In this document: piece after piece, positions 1 through 12,400 of the stretch | Layout of the letters: each line of letters opens with the position of its first letter | How positions within the stretch are numbered: the stretch's first letter is position 1 | Source of the DNA: Mesostigma viride | Lineage: Eukaryota; Streptophyta; Mesostigmatophyceae; Mesostigmatales; Mesostigmataceae | DNA: 64,000 nucleotides | NCBI GenBank assembly: GCA_009746045.1 | Contig: RPFO01000015.1 | Coordinates: 853,529-917,528 of the forward strand | Reading direction: 5' to 3' | Notes under the pieces: generated by a model | What the model saw: only the letters and a program-made list of their open reading frames with translations | The model's database searches: none | Told to the model about the DNA's origin: nothing | Made by a program: the position numbers and the translations under genes

Positions 1-1559
1 TTAATAAACCCTAACTTTCCAGTGTTAATGGAAAACTGATGATACCCGATATGCACTGGCAGGTTGCCAGAAAATATAACCGTTGGCAGCATTGCTCCTC
101 ATCCAAGCAGTGTTCATGGTATATTCTGCAATATCACTCCTGTATTTACAGTTTATCCATAATAGTGTTCCCCCATACTATGTACAAGACCTGCAGGGTC
201 TGTTGCAAGGGGGTTCCTAATCCTGGATTCTCCAATGTGGTACGTTGGAGTGTTGCTGGGTCCAGAGTTCTGTGTCTGCAAGTGAACCTGAGATGCTGTC
301 AGCTTCAGCTGCCCAGTGATACCTGTCGAGCTTGAAGGTGATGAACCAGAAATCCAGAAATCCAGATTTCCAGAATTCAAGAGTTCCAGAGTTCCAGAGA
401 TTCCAGTTTCCAGAGATGCAGACCAGTGTCCTGAGGGGGCTAACAATATTGTCAAGTGGATCCAGATTTTCCTGTTGAGTTCAGGCTGTCAGAGTGGCAG
501 GAGGTAACTACCTGAGTGTTGCCAGGGGATACATACATGGCTGAGTGCCAGATTTATATTTGTCTCCCGTTTTGGCAGTTGCTTACATATATGGTTTCTT
601 GTAGCAACCATGCTGCTTTGGGGAATTATTATGTCCTCAAAAAGAAAGAAAATGTTGGAACAGTGCAGCATGTTTAAAGTTGGCTACCAGATGGAGAAGA
701 AACCAGATTATGTTTGAAGGGTTGGCACAAGCTTCCTGAAGAAAATTTCCAGTCTACAAGGTCCGGGACTATGGAGCCTGCAGAGGATGCTTCAAGAGCA
801 ATCTGAAACCTGCTGAATGCTGAAGGCCGACTGTGGAGGGTATATACAGATCAGCATCTGCATACGTGAGTTGCTGATGATGGATGTGTGATTCCAGTTG
901 ACCCTGTCCCTGGCCTGTGCATGTTCAGATTGATTGCTGTATGACAATCAGCATATGGAAGTTGTGATGGTTCCCAGGTGTGTTGCTGTAAAACCATAGG
1001 ATTTGGTTTCCTCCTAGTTTGGAGTTGGCTGGCCTGGAAGTTATGATTGATCCCAGATGTGATGCTGTGAAACCATATAGTTTGGTTGTCTCCTCATTAT
1101 GGAGTTGGCTGGTCTTGGGATGATTTACTCTGTCCACGACTGTTTTGCTGTAAAACCTAGGATTTGGTTTCTCCCAGGGTGATATGGGAGTTGGCTGGTC
1201 TGAGGACATGTTTCAGGGACTGAAAAACCTTACTGATGTTTGACCTGGGGTGTTACACTGTCAGATGTGATATGGATCTGTGCACGAGGTAGCCCAAGGT
1301 TGGCTCCACGGTGTGGTGCCTTATTCAGCCTGGGTGGGGTTTTCTTCTCAGTGCCTCTATCATCTGATGCTTATGTGTACCCTGCAATGATGGTTGCTTC
1401 ATGGTTATCAGTATGGTTGTTCCTGAATGAGTTTCAGCCTGACATGTACAGTTTGTATGTGAGGGTTGATCTGTGCTCTGGATAAGGGCATATGTGGCAG
1501 GCTGAAGGACCTACGAGAGGGGATCTGGACAATCTAGCCTAAGAATAACATTACGTTGT
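1..1559. repeat. Unclassified repeat-like DNA with short tandem repeats
   Basis: No gene could be supported here. Positions about 340-425 carry many imperfect copies of a TCCAGAATTCC-like motif, and related motifs recur on the opposite strand near 35060-35100, inside the gypsy-like element. Positions about 966-1205 hold three degenerate units of roughly 70-88 bp, each ending in GGAGTTGGCTGG. A purine stretch at about 638-653 followed by TGTTGGAACAG resembles a polypurine tract meeting an LTR start, but no second LTR is visible. The segment may be the end of an older retroelement; this is inference. Confidence 0.4.
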
Positions 1560-2304
1560 TTGCTGGATTTGCTTCAGATATGTATCCCTTGGTCCTTGCC
1601 ACTAGAGATGTTAGTGCTTATCACGACATGTCCCAAGTTGAGAGGCATGTGGGCGTGGTTTGTTAGCTGCCACCTGTGGGCCCTATCATTGATGATGCAC
1701 AGCAGAATGCCTGATGAGGTGCTAAGGATGAGAAGCCTCGATCGTCATAGCCCAGTTGGTGGAGAGTACCCCTGATCTGATTTTGTCTGGGATTGACTTT
1801 GCCCAGCCTAACACCTTGGAGATCTTTGTTGACAGTTCCATGGATGCTCGCCAGGTCACTAAGGTCAGGGGGAGATCTGCTGCTCTGTTTGCTTTCTATC
1901 AGAGCAGGGCAAGTTTGTTCAGCTGGTACAGCAGACTGCAGAAGAGGGTCTGTATCAGTTCAGATGTGGCAGAATGCAGGGCCATATGTGAGGGGATCCA
2001 GTCCAGCTTGTACAAAAAGCTGGACTCAGCTGGCTTCAGTTACCCCTTGGTCCTTGCAGATGGAGACGTTGTTGCTAACAGACAGCACGGGTATGGTCCA
2101 GTTTGTTCACAAGCAGCTGGCCAGGAGCCGGATCTGGGTTATTTGTTGCTAAAGGAGTTGGCCAGTTTGGTTGACTTGAAGCATATCCCTGGCGAGGAGA
2201 ACCCTGCTGATGCATTGACCAAGCTGCCACACAAGGCCCCAGCCCAGTACAATGTACTGAGGAAGCTCATGAATGCTGACTGTCAAGTCGGTCTATCTGT
2301 CTAA
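1560..2304 (+). pseudogene. Copia copy 1: broken RT end and RNase H fragment
   Basis: From about 1634 this segment matches the end of pol of the full-length element at 14696-22731, covering the RT tail and RNase H and ending in the same C-terminus (about ...DCQVGLSV). Bases 1560-1630 are a more diverged copy of an RNase H segment that should lie further downstream (it aligns near 21001-21075), so the order is scrambled. Compared with the intact element the RNase H core has compensating small indels near 2010-2130 that pass through a wrong frame before returning to the conserved tail. Everything 5' of the RT tail is missing. It is a dead fragment. Confidence 0.85.
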
Positions 2305-3111
2305 AAGCTGAGAGCTGGGTGCTTAAGTCTCTGGATATCAGGCTGGGAGCTTGATTGTACATAATCCTGAGCACACCTTGAGGGGTGAGACATGTCTCTG
2401 GTGTGGGAATGTCTGACATTGTCTCTGATGGAGAGATGTCTATCTGGGGTTTTCATCTCAGTCTGAGGTTTCCCCAGATCTGTGGTTTGTGGGCGGGGTT
2501 CGATTCCCTGGTGCCGTCTTAAGGCGGAGTTTCACGGACTGGCTGACCCATCCACCATGCTGGTGAGGTGGCGACAGGTCCCCTGATTTTCCACGGTTGG
2601 AATGAGTATAGGAGCTTGTGTTTTGCATGTGCTTCGCGTAGATGTTGTGTCTGGTTCGATAAGGGGCAGCAGACCGGCGCCGACTCCCGTCTGGGGGTCA
2701 GCAATGTTTTCTGATGAGCTGTTGTGGGTGATCTGTGGGGTTTCGCCTAAGGTCCTGAAGGTTGTACATACTTCTCAAGTTCTTCACTGAACACCTATGG
2801 GCTGCCACAGTTGGCCAACCTCTTGTACATGGGTAACACAACGAGCCTCCCGGGAAGGGATAGGGACTCATTGTAATTTGTTTGTGCTCCTGAACCAGTA
2901 TGGGTGCTATGTACATATAATAAGGAATCCAAGCTGACTGTCATGCCCAGTGGGTTGTGACTTGTAGTCGGGGAGGATGTCCAGGAATCCAAGCTGACTG
3001 TCATGCCCAGTGGGTTGTGACTTGTAGTCGGGGAGGATGTCCAGTACCCATTGTGTGTGTTTGTATGTAGACTTGTGTGAGCTGCTACAGCTCAAGAAAA
3101 GAAAGGATTGG
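2305..3111 (+). other. Copia copy 1: 3' untranslated region and polypurine tract
   Basis: This non-coding stretch is conserved in all four copies of the family (compare 5624-6371, 8737-9484 on the minus strand, and 21284-22031). It ends in a purine-rich tract (about 3094-3111) directly before the LTR. Unlike the other copies it carries a perfect 60-bp tandem duplication, 2924-2983 and 2984-3043. Confidence 0.8.
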
Positions 3112-3818
3112 AGTTAACGCCAAGCGCATTGGCGTGTTCCTGATTCGGCATATCTCTACGATTCCAGCGCACCGGAACGAGTTCATTCCGACAAGTATCA
3201 AGAAAGTTATGGTGTTCCGACTTCCCGGTCGCGCGCGAGCGCGAGCCGGCTGTTCTTCTAAGTCGTGCGTGAATATGTGCCGACGGCATATGGGGTCGAC
3301 AGTAATTCCTGGGCTGACAGGAATTAGGTGCTGAACCTACGACGGTATTGGATTAATACGTCGTACGCAGGAAATAGGAACCTTAACCTGTGGTCTGTTG
3401 GTACCGCAGGCTTAGTCCTGGACTATTGGGTGCAGACGCAATAATCATTGTGGACTGTACACTGTGGTCACTGTGCCTGTATGGCAGACCTACTGTATAG
3501 GATCTGGACGCTGTACAGGTTGTTAATACTGTACCGGGGGTGTTAATACTGAGCAGGCCTACGAGGCTGCTCAGGCCTAGCAAAGCACAGTGCACAAGTA
3601 TATAAAGAATAGGCCAGTGCCAACTGGTTAGATCTCTTGCGAGCCCGCCTCACGTGTGTTGCCTTGACTTGGCAAACTCGTGTCTAAGCACTCACGTGCA
3701 CGAGTGCTGTAAGCCTACAGTATAATATTTTAAAACCAAGCTCCATTCCAACCATTCTCATGATGAATCTATCCGCGCGCATTGGAATCTATCTATCCCT
3801 ACACATTGCGCTTTAACT
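3112..3818 (+). repeat. LTR of copia copy 1 (diverged subfamily)
   Basis: It begins AGTTAACGCC after the polypurine tract and ends in TTTAACT, like the other LTRs of the family. It keeps the GCCAA/TTGGC hairpin at the start, the TATA box TATATAA (3599-3605) and a TGTAA motif downstream. The last 100 bp differ clearly from the other LTRs, so this is an older or separate subfamily. Six bases later internal pol sequence of copy 2 begins, so this LTR may also serve as the left LTR of copy 2 in a recombined tandem. Confidence 0.85.
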
Positions 3819-3824
3819 TCTTTC

Positions 3825-5623
3825 GAATTTTCTGGGCAATCCTGGGATTTCTATCAGAGCTACAGCTCTGAGAAGAGATGGCTGGGGGATGATTCCCCTA
3901 GAAAATTTCAGGACAACATTTCCAGTCAGGTGCAGGGCCAAGCCAGTCAAGGGTGTAAAATGGGATGAAGGGGAGGTGCCCCCAGCGGCCAGTTTGGTGA
4001 TTCCAGCTGTGTTGCACCCCAGCAGTATTGGCATAACTCACAGGAGCCTTGCTGCACACTCTCCTTTGACATATGACCAGCTGGTCCAAGAGATGAGCTC
4101 GCCTACTTTGTTTGAGGCTTGGAAGCTCGCCTTCTCCAAGGCATTGGAGGAGTGGCTGCAGTTTGAGTGTGCTGCACCAACAGACAGGCGTCCCCCAGCA
4201 TCAAGGAAGCTTGCTTTGAGATTTGTGCTGAAGAGGAAGGTTGTGGATGAGGTATCAGTGCCCCATGTCAGGCCTGTCCTGAATGAGTATCACGGCACGG
4301 GGAGTCTGCCAGGAGAGGAGCTATACACGCCAGGGATGCTACACGACACATGGAGAATTTTGCTATGTCTCTACGTGGGGTTGCTGAACAGGGGAGCAGC
4401 TATGTCATCAGTGCTGCTGGACTTCAAGAGGGCATTTTTAAAATCTGATCCAGAAGTGGCCAGGAGGGTGTGGAAGCAGGACGAGCCTTACTGTGTTGAG
4501 GTGCCTGCCATCTGGAAGCTGGAGCTGCATCAACAATTCCTGGTTATTCTGAAGGGCCTGGAAGGACTCAGGTCGAGCCCCATCATCTGGAGACTCACGC
4601 TGCAGGAAGCTCTGATCAGTGAGTGTGGCTTGAGAGTGTCTTCAGTTGATCCCTGTTTGCTGCTGGCCCAATGGGAGGGTCTGCCAGTGTATGCTAGTTT
4701 GCATGGAGATGATCTGCATTTGCTAGCCCCCACGACCTGGCTGAAGAAGTTTATTCCTGTCATCAGTGGCAAGTTTTCACTGGGCAAGGAGCTGTGGCAG
4801 GAGCCCAACAAGCCTGTAGTGTTCTGTGGAATGCAGGCTACCCTGTTCAGGAGGGACGGGGAGTGGAGTATCAGTCAGGCTTCAGGCTGGAGGAGATTAT
4901 AAACAGACCATTGTGAAGGCCTTGCCAGAGAAGATCACCCAGGCTGCAGGACCTGAGTTGAGAGGCATGTGGGCCTGGTTTGCCAGCATCTGTGGTCCGT
5001 CTTTGATGGTCCATAGCAGAATGCCTGATGAGGTGCTTGAGGATGAGAAGCCTCGAGTCATAGCCCGGTTGGTGGAGAGTACCCCTGATCTGATCTTGTC
5101 TGGGATTGACTTTGCCCAGCCTATCACCTTGGAGATCTTTGTTGACAGTTCCATGGATGCTCGCCAGGTTACCAAGGTCAGGGGGAGATCTGCTGCTCTG
5201 TTTGCTTTTTATCAGAGCAGGGCAAGCTTGTTCAGCTGGTACAGCAGACTGCAGAAGAGGGTCTGTATCAGTTCAGATGTGGCAGAATGCAGGGCCATAT
5301 GCGAGGGGATCCAGTCCAGCCTGTACATAAAGGAGTTAATGCTGGAGCTGGCTTCAGTTACCCCTTGGACCTTGCAGATGGAGACGTTGTTGCTAACAGA
5401 CAGCATGGGTATGGTCCAGTTTGTTCACAAGCAGCTGGCCAGGAGCCGGGACCTGGATTATTTGTTGCTGAAGGAGTTGGCCAGTTTGGTTGACTTGAAG
5501 CATATCCCTGGCGAGGAGAACCCTGCTGATGCATTGACAAAGCTGCCACATAAGGCCCCAGCCCAGTACAATGTACTGAGGAAGCTCATGAATGCTGACT
5601 GTCAAGTCGGTTTATCTGTCTAA
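3825..5623 (+). pseudogene. Copia copy 2: 5'-truncated pol (protease end, RT, RNase H)
   Basis: The sequence starts inside the retropepsin-like domain (at the GQNFL region) and then follows the full-length element closely through RT (motif HGDD, about 4705) and RNase H to the same C-terminus. The reading frame is broken once by a 4-bp TCAG duplication at about 4871-4878, which splits pol into two overlapping frames (3889-4902 and 4826-5623). Gag, integrase and most of the protease are absent. There is no sign of a 5' LTR of its own unless the LTR at 3112-3818 is shared. It cannot be autonomous. Confidence 0.9.
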
Positions 5624-6371
5624 AAGCTGAGAGCTGGGTGCTTAAGTCTCTGGATATCAGGCTGGGAGCTTGATTGTACATAATCCTGAGCACACCTTGA
5701 GGGGTGAGACATGTCTCTGGTGTGGGAATGTCTGACATTGTCTCTGATGGAGAGATGTCTATCTGGGGTTTTCATCTCAGTCTGAGGTTTCCCCAGATCT
5801 GTGGTTTGTGGGCGGGGTTCGATTCCCTGGTGCCGTCTTAAGGCGGAGTTTCACGGACTGGCTGACCCATCCACCATGCTGGTGAGGTGGCGACAGGTCC
5901 CCTGATTTTCCACGGTTGGAACGAGTATGGGAGCTTGTGTTTTGCATGTGCTTCGCGTAGATGTTGTGTCTGGTTCGATAAGGGGCAGCAGACCGGCGCC
6001 GACTCCCGTCTGGGGGTCAGCAATGTTTTCTGATGAGCTGTTGTGGGTGATCTGTGGGGTTTCGCCTAAGGTCCTGAAGGTTGTACATACTTCTCAAGTT
6101 CTTAGCTGAACACCTATGGGCTGCCACAGTTGGCCAACCTCTTGTACATGGGTAACACAACGAGCCTCCCGTGAAGGGATAGGGACTCATTGTAATTTGT
6201 TTGTGCTCCTGAGCCAGTATGGGTGCTATGTACATATAATAAGGAATCCAAGCTGACTGTCATGCCCAGTGGGTTGTGACTTGTAGTCTGGGGAGGATAT
6301 CCAGTACCCATTGTGTGTGTTTGTATGTAGACTTGTGTGAGCTGCTACAGCTCAAGAAAAGAAAGGATTGG

Positions 6372-7068
6372 AGTTAACGCCAAGCGCATTGGCGTGATCC
6401 TGATTCGGCATATCTCTGCGATTCCAGCGGCACCGGAACGAGTTCATTCCGACGAGTATCAAGAAAGTTATGGCGTTCCGACTTCCCGGTCGCGCGCGAG
6501 CGCGAGCCGGCTGTTCTTCTAAGTCGGACGTGAATATTTGCCGACGACATATGGGGTCGACAGTAATTCCTGGGCTGACAGGAATTAGGTGCTGCACCTA
6601 CGACGGTATTGGATTAATACGTCGTACGCAGGCAATAGGAACCCTAACCTGTGGTCTGTTGGTACCGCAGGCTTAGTCCTGGACTTCTAGGTGCAGATGC
6701 AATAGTCACTGTGGACTGTGCTCTGTGGTCACTGTGCCTGTATGGCAGACCTACTGTATAGGAGTTGGGCGCTGTACAGGTAGTGAATACTGTACCGGGG
6801 GTGTTATTACTGAGCAGGCCTCCTAGGCTGCTCAGGACTAGCAAGCACAGTGCACAAGTATATAAACAATAGGCCAGTGCCAAATGGGCATCTCTTGCGA
6901 GCCCGCCTCACGTGTTGTGCCTTGACTTGGCAAACGCGTGTACAAGCCTCAAGTGTGTGAGCGCTGTAAACATTATCCGATTTTAACAAAGCTCCGTTTC
7001 CAACCATATCACACATTGCTGCATTGCAACCATATCCTTCACATTGCGTGTGCTAAGAAAGCTTAACT
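6372..7068 (+). repeat. 3' LTR of copia copy 2
   Basis: It starts AGTTAACGCC straight after the purine tract and ends AAGCTTAACT. The TATA box TATATAA lies at 6859-6865 and a TGTAA motif about 100 bp further on. It is close to the LTRs of the full-length element. The bases that follow (CTATC) may be half of a target duplication, but the other half could not be placed. Confidence 0.88.
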
Positions 7069-7568
7069 CTATCGGTACCAAATGTTCAGATTTACTTTCA
7101 TCATAAAAGAAGAAAAGGAGGCGCATGTGCGCCTTGCCTTAAGTCGGGCACAAATTGAACTGCTGTAGTGGTAGAGCCGACAGGCAGCGGTACCCCTTCG
7201 GTTGTGCTCAACCGAAACATGTAATCCGTTGGGTATCAAGGAGACAACCAGCGCATGCTCATTCGTTGCCCCTATAGTTCTTAATGCTTGCTTGTTGGAA
7301 TTCGAATTACTAAATAATTATTTAATAAACTAATGGTATTGGGCATATTAATTCATATACACACGTGACTGCGTGTTGGGCATATATATGATACATGCAT
7401 ACACTAATATTTATCATGGAGACAATTTATGTTTTTGTTTTAGTGCACTTCACTGGCTTCTGTCTATTTTGGTTGAAGGGGACATACATGGCAATTGCCA
7501 TGGTCTCCCTTAATGTCATCTGCAACAAGTGCCTGTGACCAACAACCATTGAGTTCAGGCCACAACAT

Positions 7569-7652
7569 TAATTAATTAATTAATAGACACGTGTCTGCGT
7601 CACGTGAGCATAAGTCCTCAGTGGGAGGGGAACATGGGATGGAATGAGTGGG
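7569..7652 (-). mobile_element. 84-bp 5'-truncated LINE 3' end with target duplication
   Basis: The insert is flanked by a perfect 12-bp direct repeat AGGCCACAACAT (7557-7568 and 7653-7664). Read on the minus strand it ends in an AATT-rich tail, and its body matches the 3' end of the LINE at 57411-58449. This is the expected outcome of target-primed reverse transcription that stopped very early. Confidence 0.85.
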
Positions 7653-7858
7653 AGGCCACAACATGCTAACTGACAACTTAGATGTCTCACGTATATTACT
7701 ATACCTGGATCATTGATATAATGTTTTTCTCACAATACATAGTTGTCCTTGATATATCAAGGAGACAGCCAGGAGATAACCAGATATATAGTTGCCCCTT
7801 ATGCAAGCGGGGTTGCCTTATTGACGTATATTAATAATGCCCTTACTTATGTGGAACA

Positions 7859-7938
7859 TCCAACCCATCCCATGTTCCCCTCCCACAGAGGACTTATGCT
7901 CACGTGACGCATTCACCACTTTATTAATTAATTAATTA
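7859..7938 (+). mobile_element. 80-bp 5'-truncated LINE 3' end with target duplication
   Basis: The insert is bounded by the direct repeat ATGTGGAACA (7849-7858 and 7939-7948). It is the same LINE 3' end as at 7569-7652 but in the opposite orientation, ending in an AATT-rich tail on the plus strand. Together the two make a conspicuous inverted repeat that could be mistaken for a MITE. Confidence 0.85.
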
Positions 7939-8036
7939 ATGTGGAACAATGCTTGTCACTGTGCTTTCTTGTTTAGTATAAAGAACAATGCTTGGATTCC
8001 TCTTGAAAGGCAAAGATTTAGGGTGGGGCAACAATG

Positions 8037-8736
8037 AGTTAAACTTTCTTAGCACATGCAATGTGAAGGATATGGTTGCAATGCAGCAATATGTGAATAT
8101 GGTTGGAAACGGAGCTTTGTTAAAATCGGATAATGTTTACAGCGCTCACACACTTGAGGCTTGTACACGCGCTTGCCAAGTCAAGGCACAACACGTGAGG
8201 CGGGCTCGCAAGAGATGCCCATTTGGCACTGGCCTATTGTTTATATACTTGTGCACTGTGCTTGCTAGTCCTGAGCAGCCTAGGAGGCCTGCTCAGTAAT
8301 AACACCCCCGGTACAGTATTCACTACCTGTACAGCGCCCAGTTCCTATACAGTAGGTCTGCCATACAGGCACAGTGACCACAGAGTACAGTCACCACAGT
8401 GATTATTGCATCTGCACCTAGAAGTCCAGGACTAAGCCTGCGGTACCAACAGACCACAGGTTAAGGTTCCTATTTCCTGCGTACGACGTATTAATCCAAT
8501 ACCGTCGTAGGTACAGCACCTAATTCCTGTCAGCCCAGGAATTACTGTCGACCCCATATGTCGTCGGCAAATATTCACGTCCGACTTAGAAGAACAGCCG
8601 GCTCGCGCTCGCGCGCGACCGGGAAGTCGGAACGCCATAACTTTCTTGATACTTGTCGGAATGAACTCGTTCCGGTGCCGCTGGAATCGCAGAGATATGC
8701 CGAATCAGGATCACGCCAATGCGCTTGGCGTTAACT
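8037..8736 (-). repeat. 3' LTR of the minus-strand copia element
   Basis: Read on the minus strand it begins AGTTAACGCC after the purine tract (8737-8755) and ends TTTAACT next to the target duplication. The TATA box is at 8241-8247 (minus strand). It shares small variants with the 3' LTR at 22032-22731. Confidence 0.92.
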
Positions 8737-9484
8737 CCAATCCTTTCTTTTCTTGAGCTGTAGCAGCTCACACAAGTCTACATACAAACACACACAATGG
8801 GTACTGGATATCCTCCCCAGACTACAAGTCACAACCCGCTGGGCATGACAGTCAGCTTGGATTCCTTATTATATGTACATAGCACCCATACTGGCTCAGG
8901 AGCACAAACAAATTACAATGAGTCCCTATCCCTTCACGGGAGGCTCGTTGTGTTACCCATGTACAAGAGGTTGGCCAACTGTGGCAGCCCATAGGTGTTC
9001 AGTTAAGAACTTGAGAAGTATGTACAACCTTCAGGACCTTAGGCGAAACCCCACAGATCACCCACAACAGCTCATCAGAAAACATTGCTGACCCCCAGAC
9101 GGGAGTCGGCGCCGGTCTGCTGCCCCTTATCGAACCAGACACAACATCTACGCGAAGCACATGCAAAACACAAGCTCCCATACTCGTTCCAACCGTGGAA
9201 AATCAGGGGACCTGTCGCCACCTCACCAGCATGGTGGATGGGTCAGCCAGTCCGTGAAACTCCGCCTTAAGACGGCACCAGGGAATCGAACCCCGCCCAC
9301 AAACCACAGATCTGGGGAAACCTCAGACTGAGATGAAAACCCCAGATAGACATCTCTCCATCAGAGACAATGTCAGACATTCCCACACCAGAGACATGTC
9401 TCACCCCTCAAGGTGTGCTCAGGATTATGTACAATCAAGCTCCCAGCCTGATATCCAGAGACTTAAGCACCCAGCTCTCAGCTT

Positions 9485-12400
9485 TTAGACAGATAGACCG
9501 ACTTGACAGTCAGCATTCATGAGCTTCCTCAGTACATTGTACTGGGCTGGGGCCTTGTGTGGCAGCTTTGTCAATGCATCAGCAGGGTTCTCCTCGCCAG
9601 GGATATGCTTCAAGTCAACCAAACTGGCCAACTCCTTCAGCAACAAATAATCCAGGTCCCGGCTCCTGGCCAGCTGCTTGTGAACAAACTGGACCATACC
9701 CATGCTGTCTGTTAGCAACAACGTCTCCATCTGCAAGGTCCAAGGGGTAACTGAAGCCAGCTCCAGCATTAACTCCTTTATGTACAGGCTGGACTGGATC
9801 CCCTCGCATATGGCCCTGCATTCTGCCACATCTGAACTGATACAGACCCTCTTCTGCAGTCTGCTGTACCAGCTGAACAAACTTGCCCTGCTCTGATAAA
9901 AAGCAAACAGAGCAGCAGATCTCCCCCTGACCTTGGTAACCTGGCGAGCATCCATGGAACTGTCAACAAAGATCTCCAAGGTGATAGGCTGGGTAAAGTC
10001 AATCCCAGACAAAATCAGATCAGGGGTACTCTCCACCAACCGGGCTATGACTCGAGGCTTCTCATCCTCAAGCACCTCATCAGGCATTCTGCTATGGACC
10101 ATCAAAGACGGACCACAGATGCTGGCAAACCAGGCCCACATGCCTCTCAACTCAGGTCCTGCAGCCTGGGTGATCTTCTCTGGCAAGGCCTTCACAATGG
10201 TCTGTTTATAATCTCCTCCAGCCTGAAGCCTGATACTCCACTCCCCGTCCCTCCTGAACAGGGTAGCCTGCATTCCACAGAACACTACAGGCTTGTTGGG
10301 CTCCTGCCACAGCTCCTTGCCCAGTGAAAACTTGCCACTGATGACAGGAATAAACTTCTTCAGCCAGGTCGTGGGGGCTAGCAAATGCAGATCATCTCCA
10401 TGCAAACTAGCATACACTGGCAGACCCTCCCATTGGGCCAGCAGCAAACAGGGATCAACTGAAGACACTCTCAAGCCACACTCACTGATCAGAGCTTCCT
10501 GCAGCGTGAGTCTCCAGATGATTGGGCTCGACCTGAGTCCTTCCAGGCCCTTCAGAATAACCAGGAATTGTTGATGCAGCTCCAGCTTCCAGATGGCAGG
10601 CACCTCAACACAGTAAGGCTCATCCTGCTTCCACACCCTCCTGGCCACTTCTGGATCAGATTTTAAAAATGCCCTCTTGAAGTCCAGCAGCACTGATGAC
10701 ATAGCTGCTCCCCTGTTCAGCAACCCCACGTAGAGACATAGCAAAATTCTCCATGTGTCGTGTAGCATCCCTGGCGTGTATAGCTCCTCTCCTGGCAGAC
10801 TCCCCGTGCCGTGATACTCATTCAGGACAGGCCTGACATGGGGCACTGATACCTCATCCACAACCTTCCTCTTCAGCACAAATCTCAAAGCAAGCTTCCT
10901 TGATGCTGGGGGACGTCTGTCTGTTGGTGCAGCACACTCAAACTGCAACCACTCCTCCAATGCCTTGGAGAAGGCGAGCTTCCAAGCCTCAAACAAAGTA
11001 GGCGAGCTCATCTCTTGGACCAGCTGGTCATATGTCAAAGGAGAGTGTGCAGCAAGGCTCCTGTGAGTTATGCCAATACTGCTGGGGTGCAACACAGCTG
11101 GAATCACCAAACTGGCCGCTGGGGGCACCTCCCCTTCATCCCATTTTACACCCTTGACCGGCTTGGCCCTGCACCTGACTGGAAATGTTGTCCTGAAATT
11201 TTCTAGGGGAATCATCCCCCAGCCATCTCTTCTCAGAGCTGTAGCTCTGATAGAAATCCCAGGATTGCCCAGAAAATTCTGACCCAAAATCACAGGGCCA
11301 TCATAGTCCTCTAGGACAAGGAAGGTCACATCCACACCCATGACAGGGGCAGTAACCTCTCCCAACACCCTTAGATGCGTCCTACCACTGAAATCAGACA
11401 CCCAGGGGCAACTTGGTTCTCCGACCAGCAGTTCTCCTGTATGCTGAGGTCCCATGACAGAAACCTGTGCATTGGTATCTATCTCCATGGCAGCTACCTC
11501 AGGTTCATCCAACTGGACAAGCTTGGACACCTTAGGCTCCTTCTTGGCTCTTTGCAAAGCCTGTACAATATCTGATAGACGCACACCCCTAGGCCTGGTG
11601 TCGGGCCGTTCCGGAGGTGCAGCCTGTCCGCCTGCTTGCCCAACCACCGTATGTGAAGGTACCCCAGGGGCCGGGCCAGGGTCACCCTGAGGGCTCGATA
11701 CAGCTGTAGCACCCTGATCAGGAAGCTCCACGTCACCCCCGCCTTGTACACCAGCGGGCACCTGGAAGAGGTCTCCTTGATTACCTCCCCGGGGACGGAT
11801 CTTTGACCAGGACAGACGGTGCACTGCTTGGGAGCCATCAATGGCCACCCAGCACTTATGGCCAGCGGCTTCTACTCGGGTCACCACCCCATCATGCCAG
11901 CTGCCACGTTTCCCTGGAAAGCTTGGTTCCTTCCACACAACAACCTGTTGTCCAACGTTAGGTTCTAGGACACTCCAGCCCTTGTCTTTCTGCCTCAGCT
12001 TGAGGAACTTGGCCTCTAGCTTCTCCTTCCATGCCTGCTCAGCATCAGCTGGCAGCATCCTGGTATGCAGCATAAGAGGATTGATGGCAATGTCACCAAA
12101 GAACATGGGAGTCCTCAGGTTCAGCCTGTCCTCCACAGAACGTAGCCATGCAGATGTCACAATGGCAGATGACGTCCTTGGAATCCTCTCCACCAGCAGC
12201 ACAGTCTTGATCTCTTGGATGGCTCTCTCCACCACCCCTTGCTGGCCGTGGCTCTCCCTGGGTGTAATCAGCAACTCTGGAAACTCTGGCAGGTTCTCAC
12301 AGCACTCAAACTGAATGTCACACTGCAACAACTCCAACCCAGGGTACCTGCTCCTTGTCAACTTCAGAGCAGCAATCAATGTAGGCTTCTCCATGTCAGG

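Larger units (their letters stand above)
7069..8036. other. AT-rich non-coding DNA left of the nested elements
   Basis: No gene is supported. The stretch contains two tiny LINE 3' ends listed separately (7569-7652 and 7859-7938) and GCCTTAAGTCGGG at 7136-7148, which resembles the inverted-repeat motif at 25101-25188. If the transposase gene belongs to one element, this region is probably its left part, which is inference. The last five bases, CAATG, are one half of the target duplication of the minus-strand copia element. Confidence 0.5.

Noticed and set aside
7569-7938. A MITE with ~60-bp inverted ends
   Set aside because: Each end has its own target duplication and an AATT tail, so they are two separate truncated LINE insertions.
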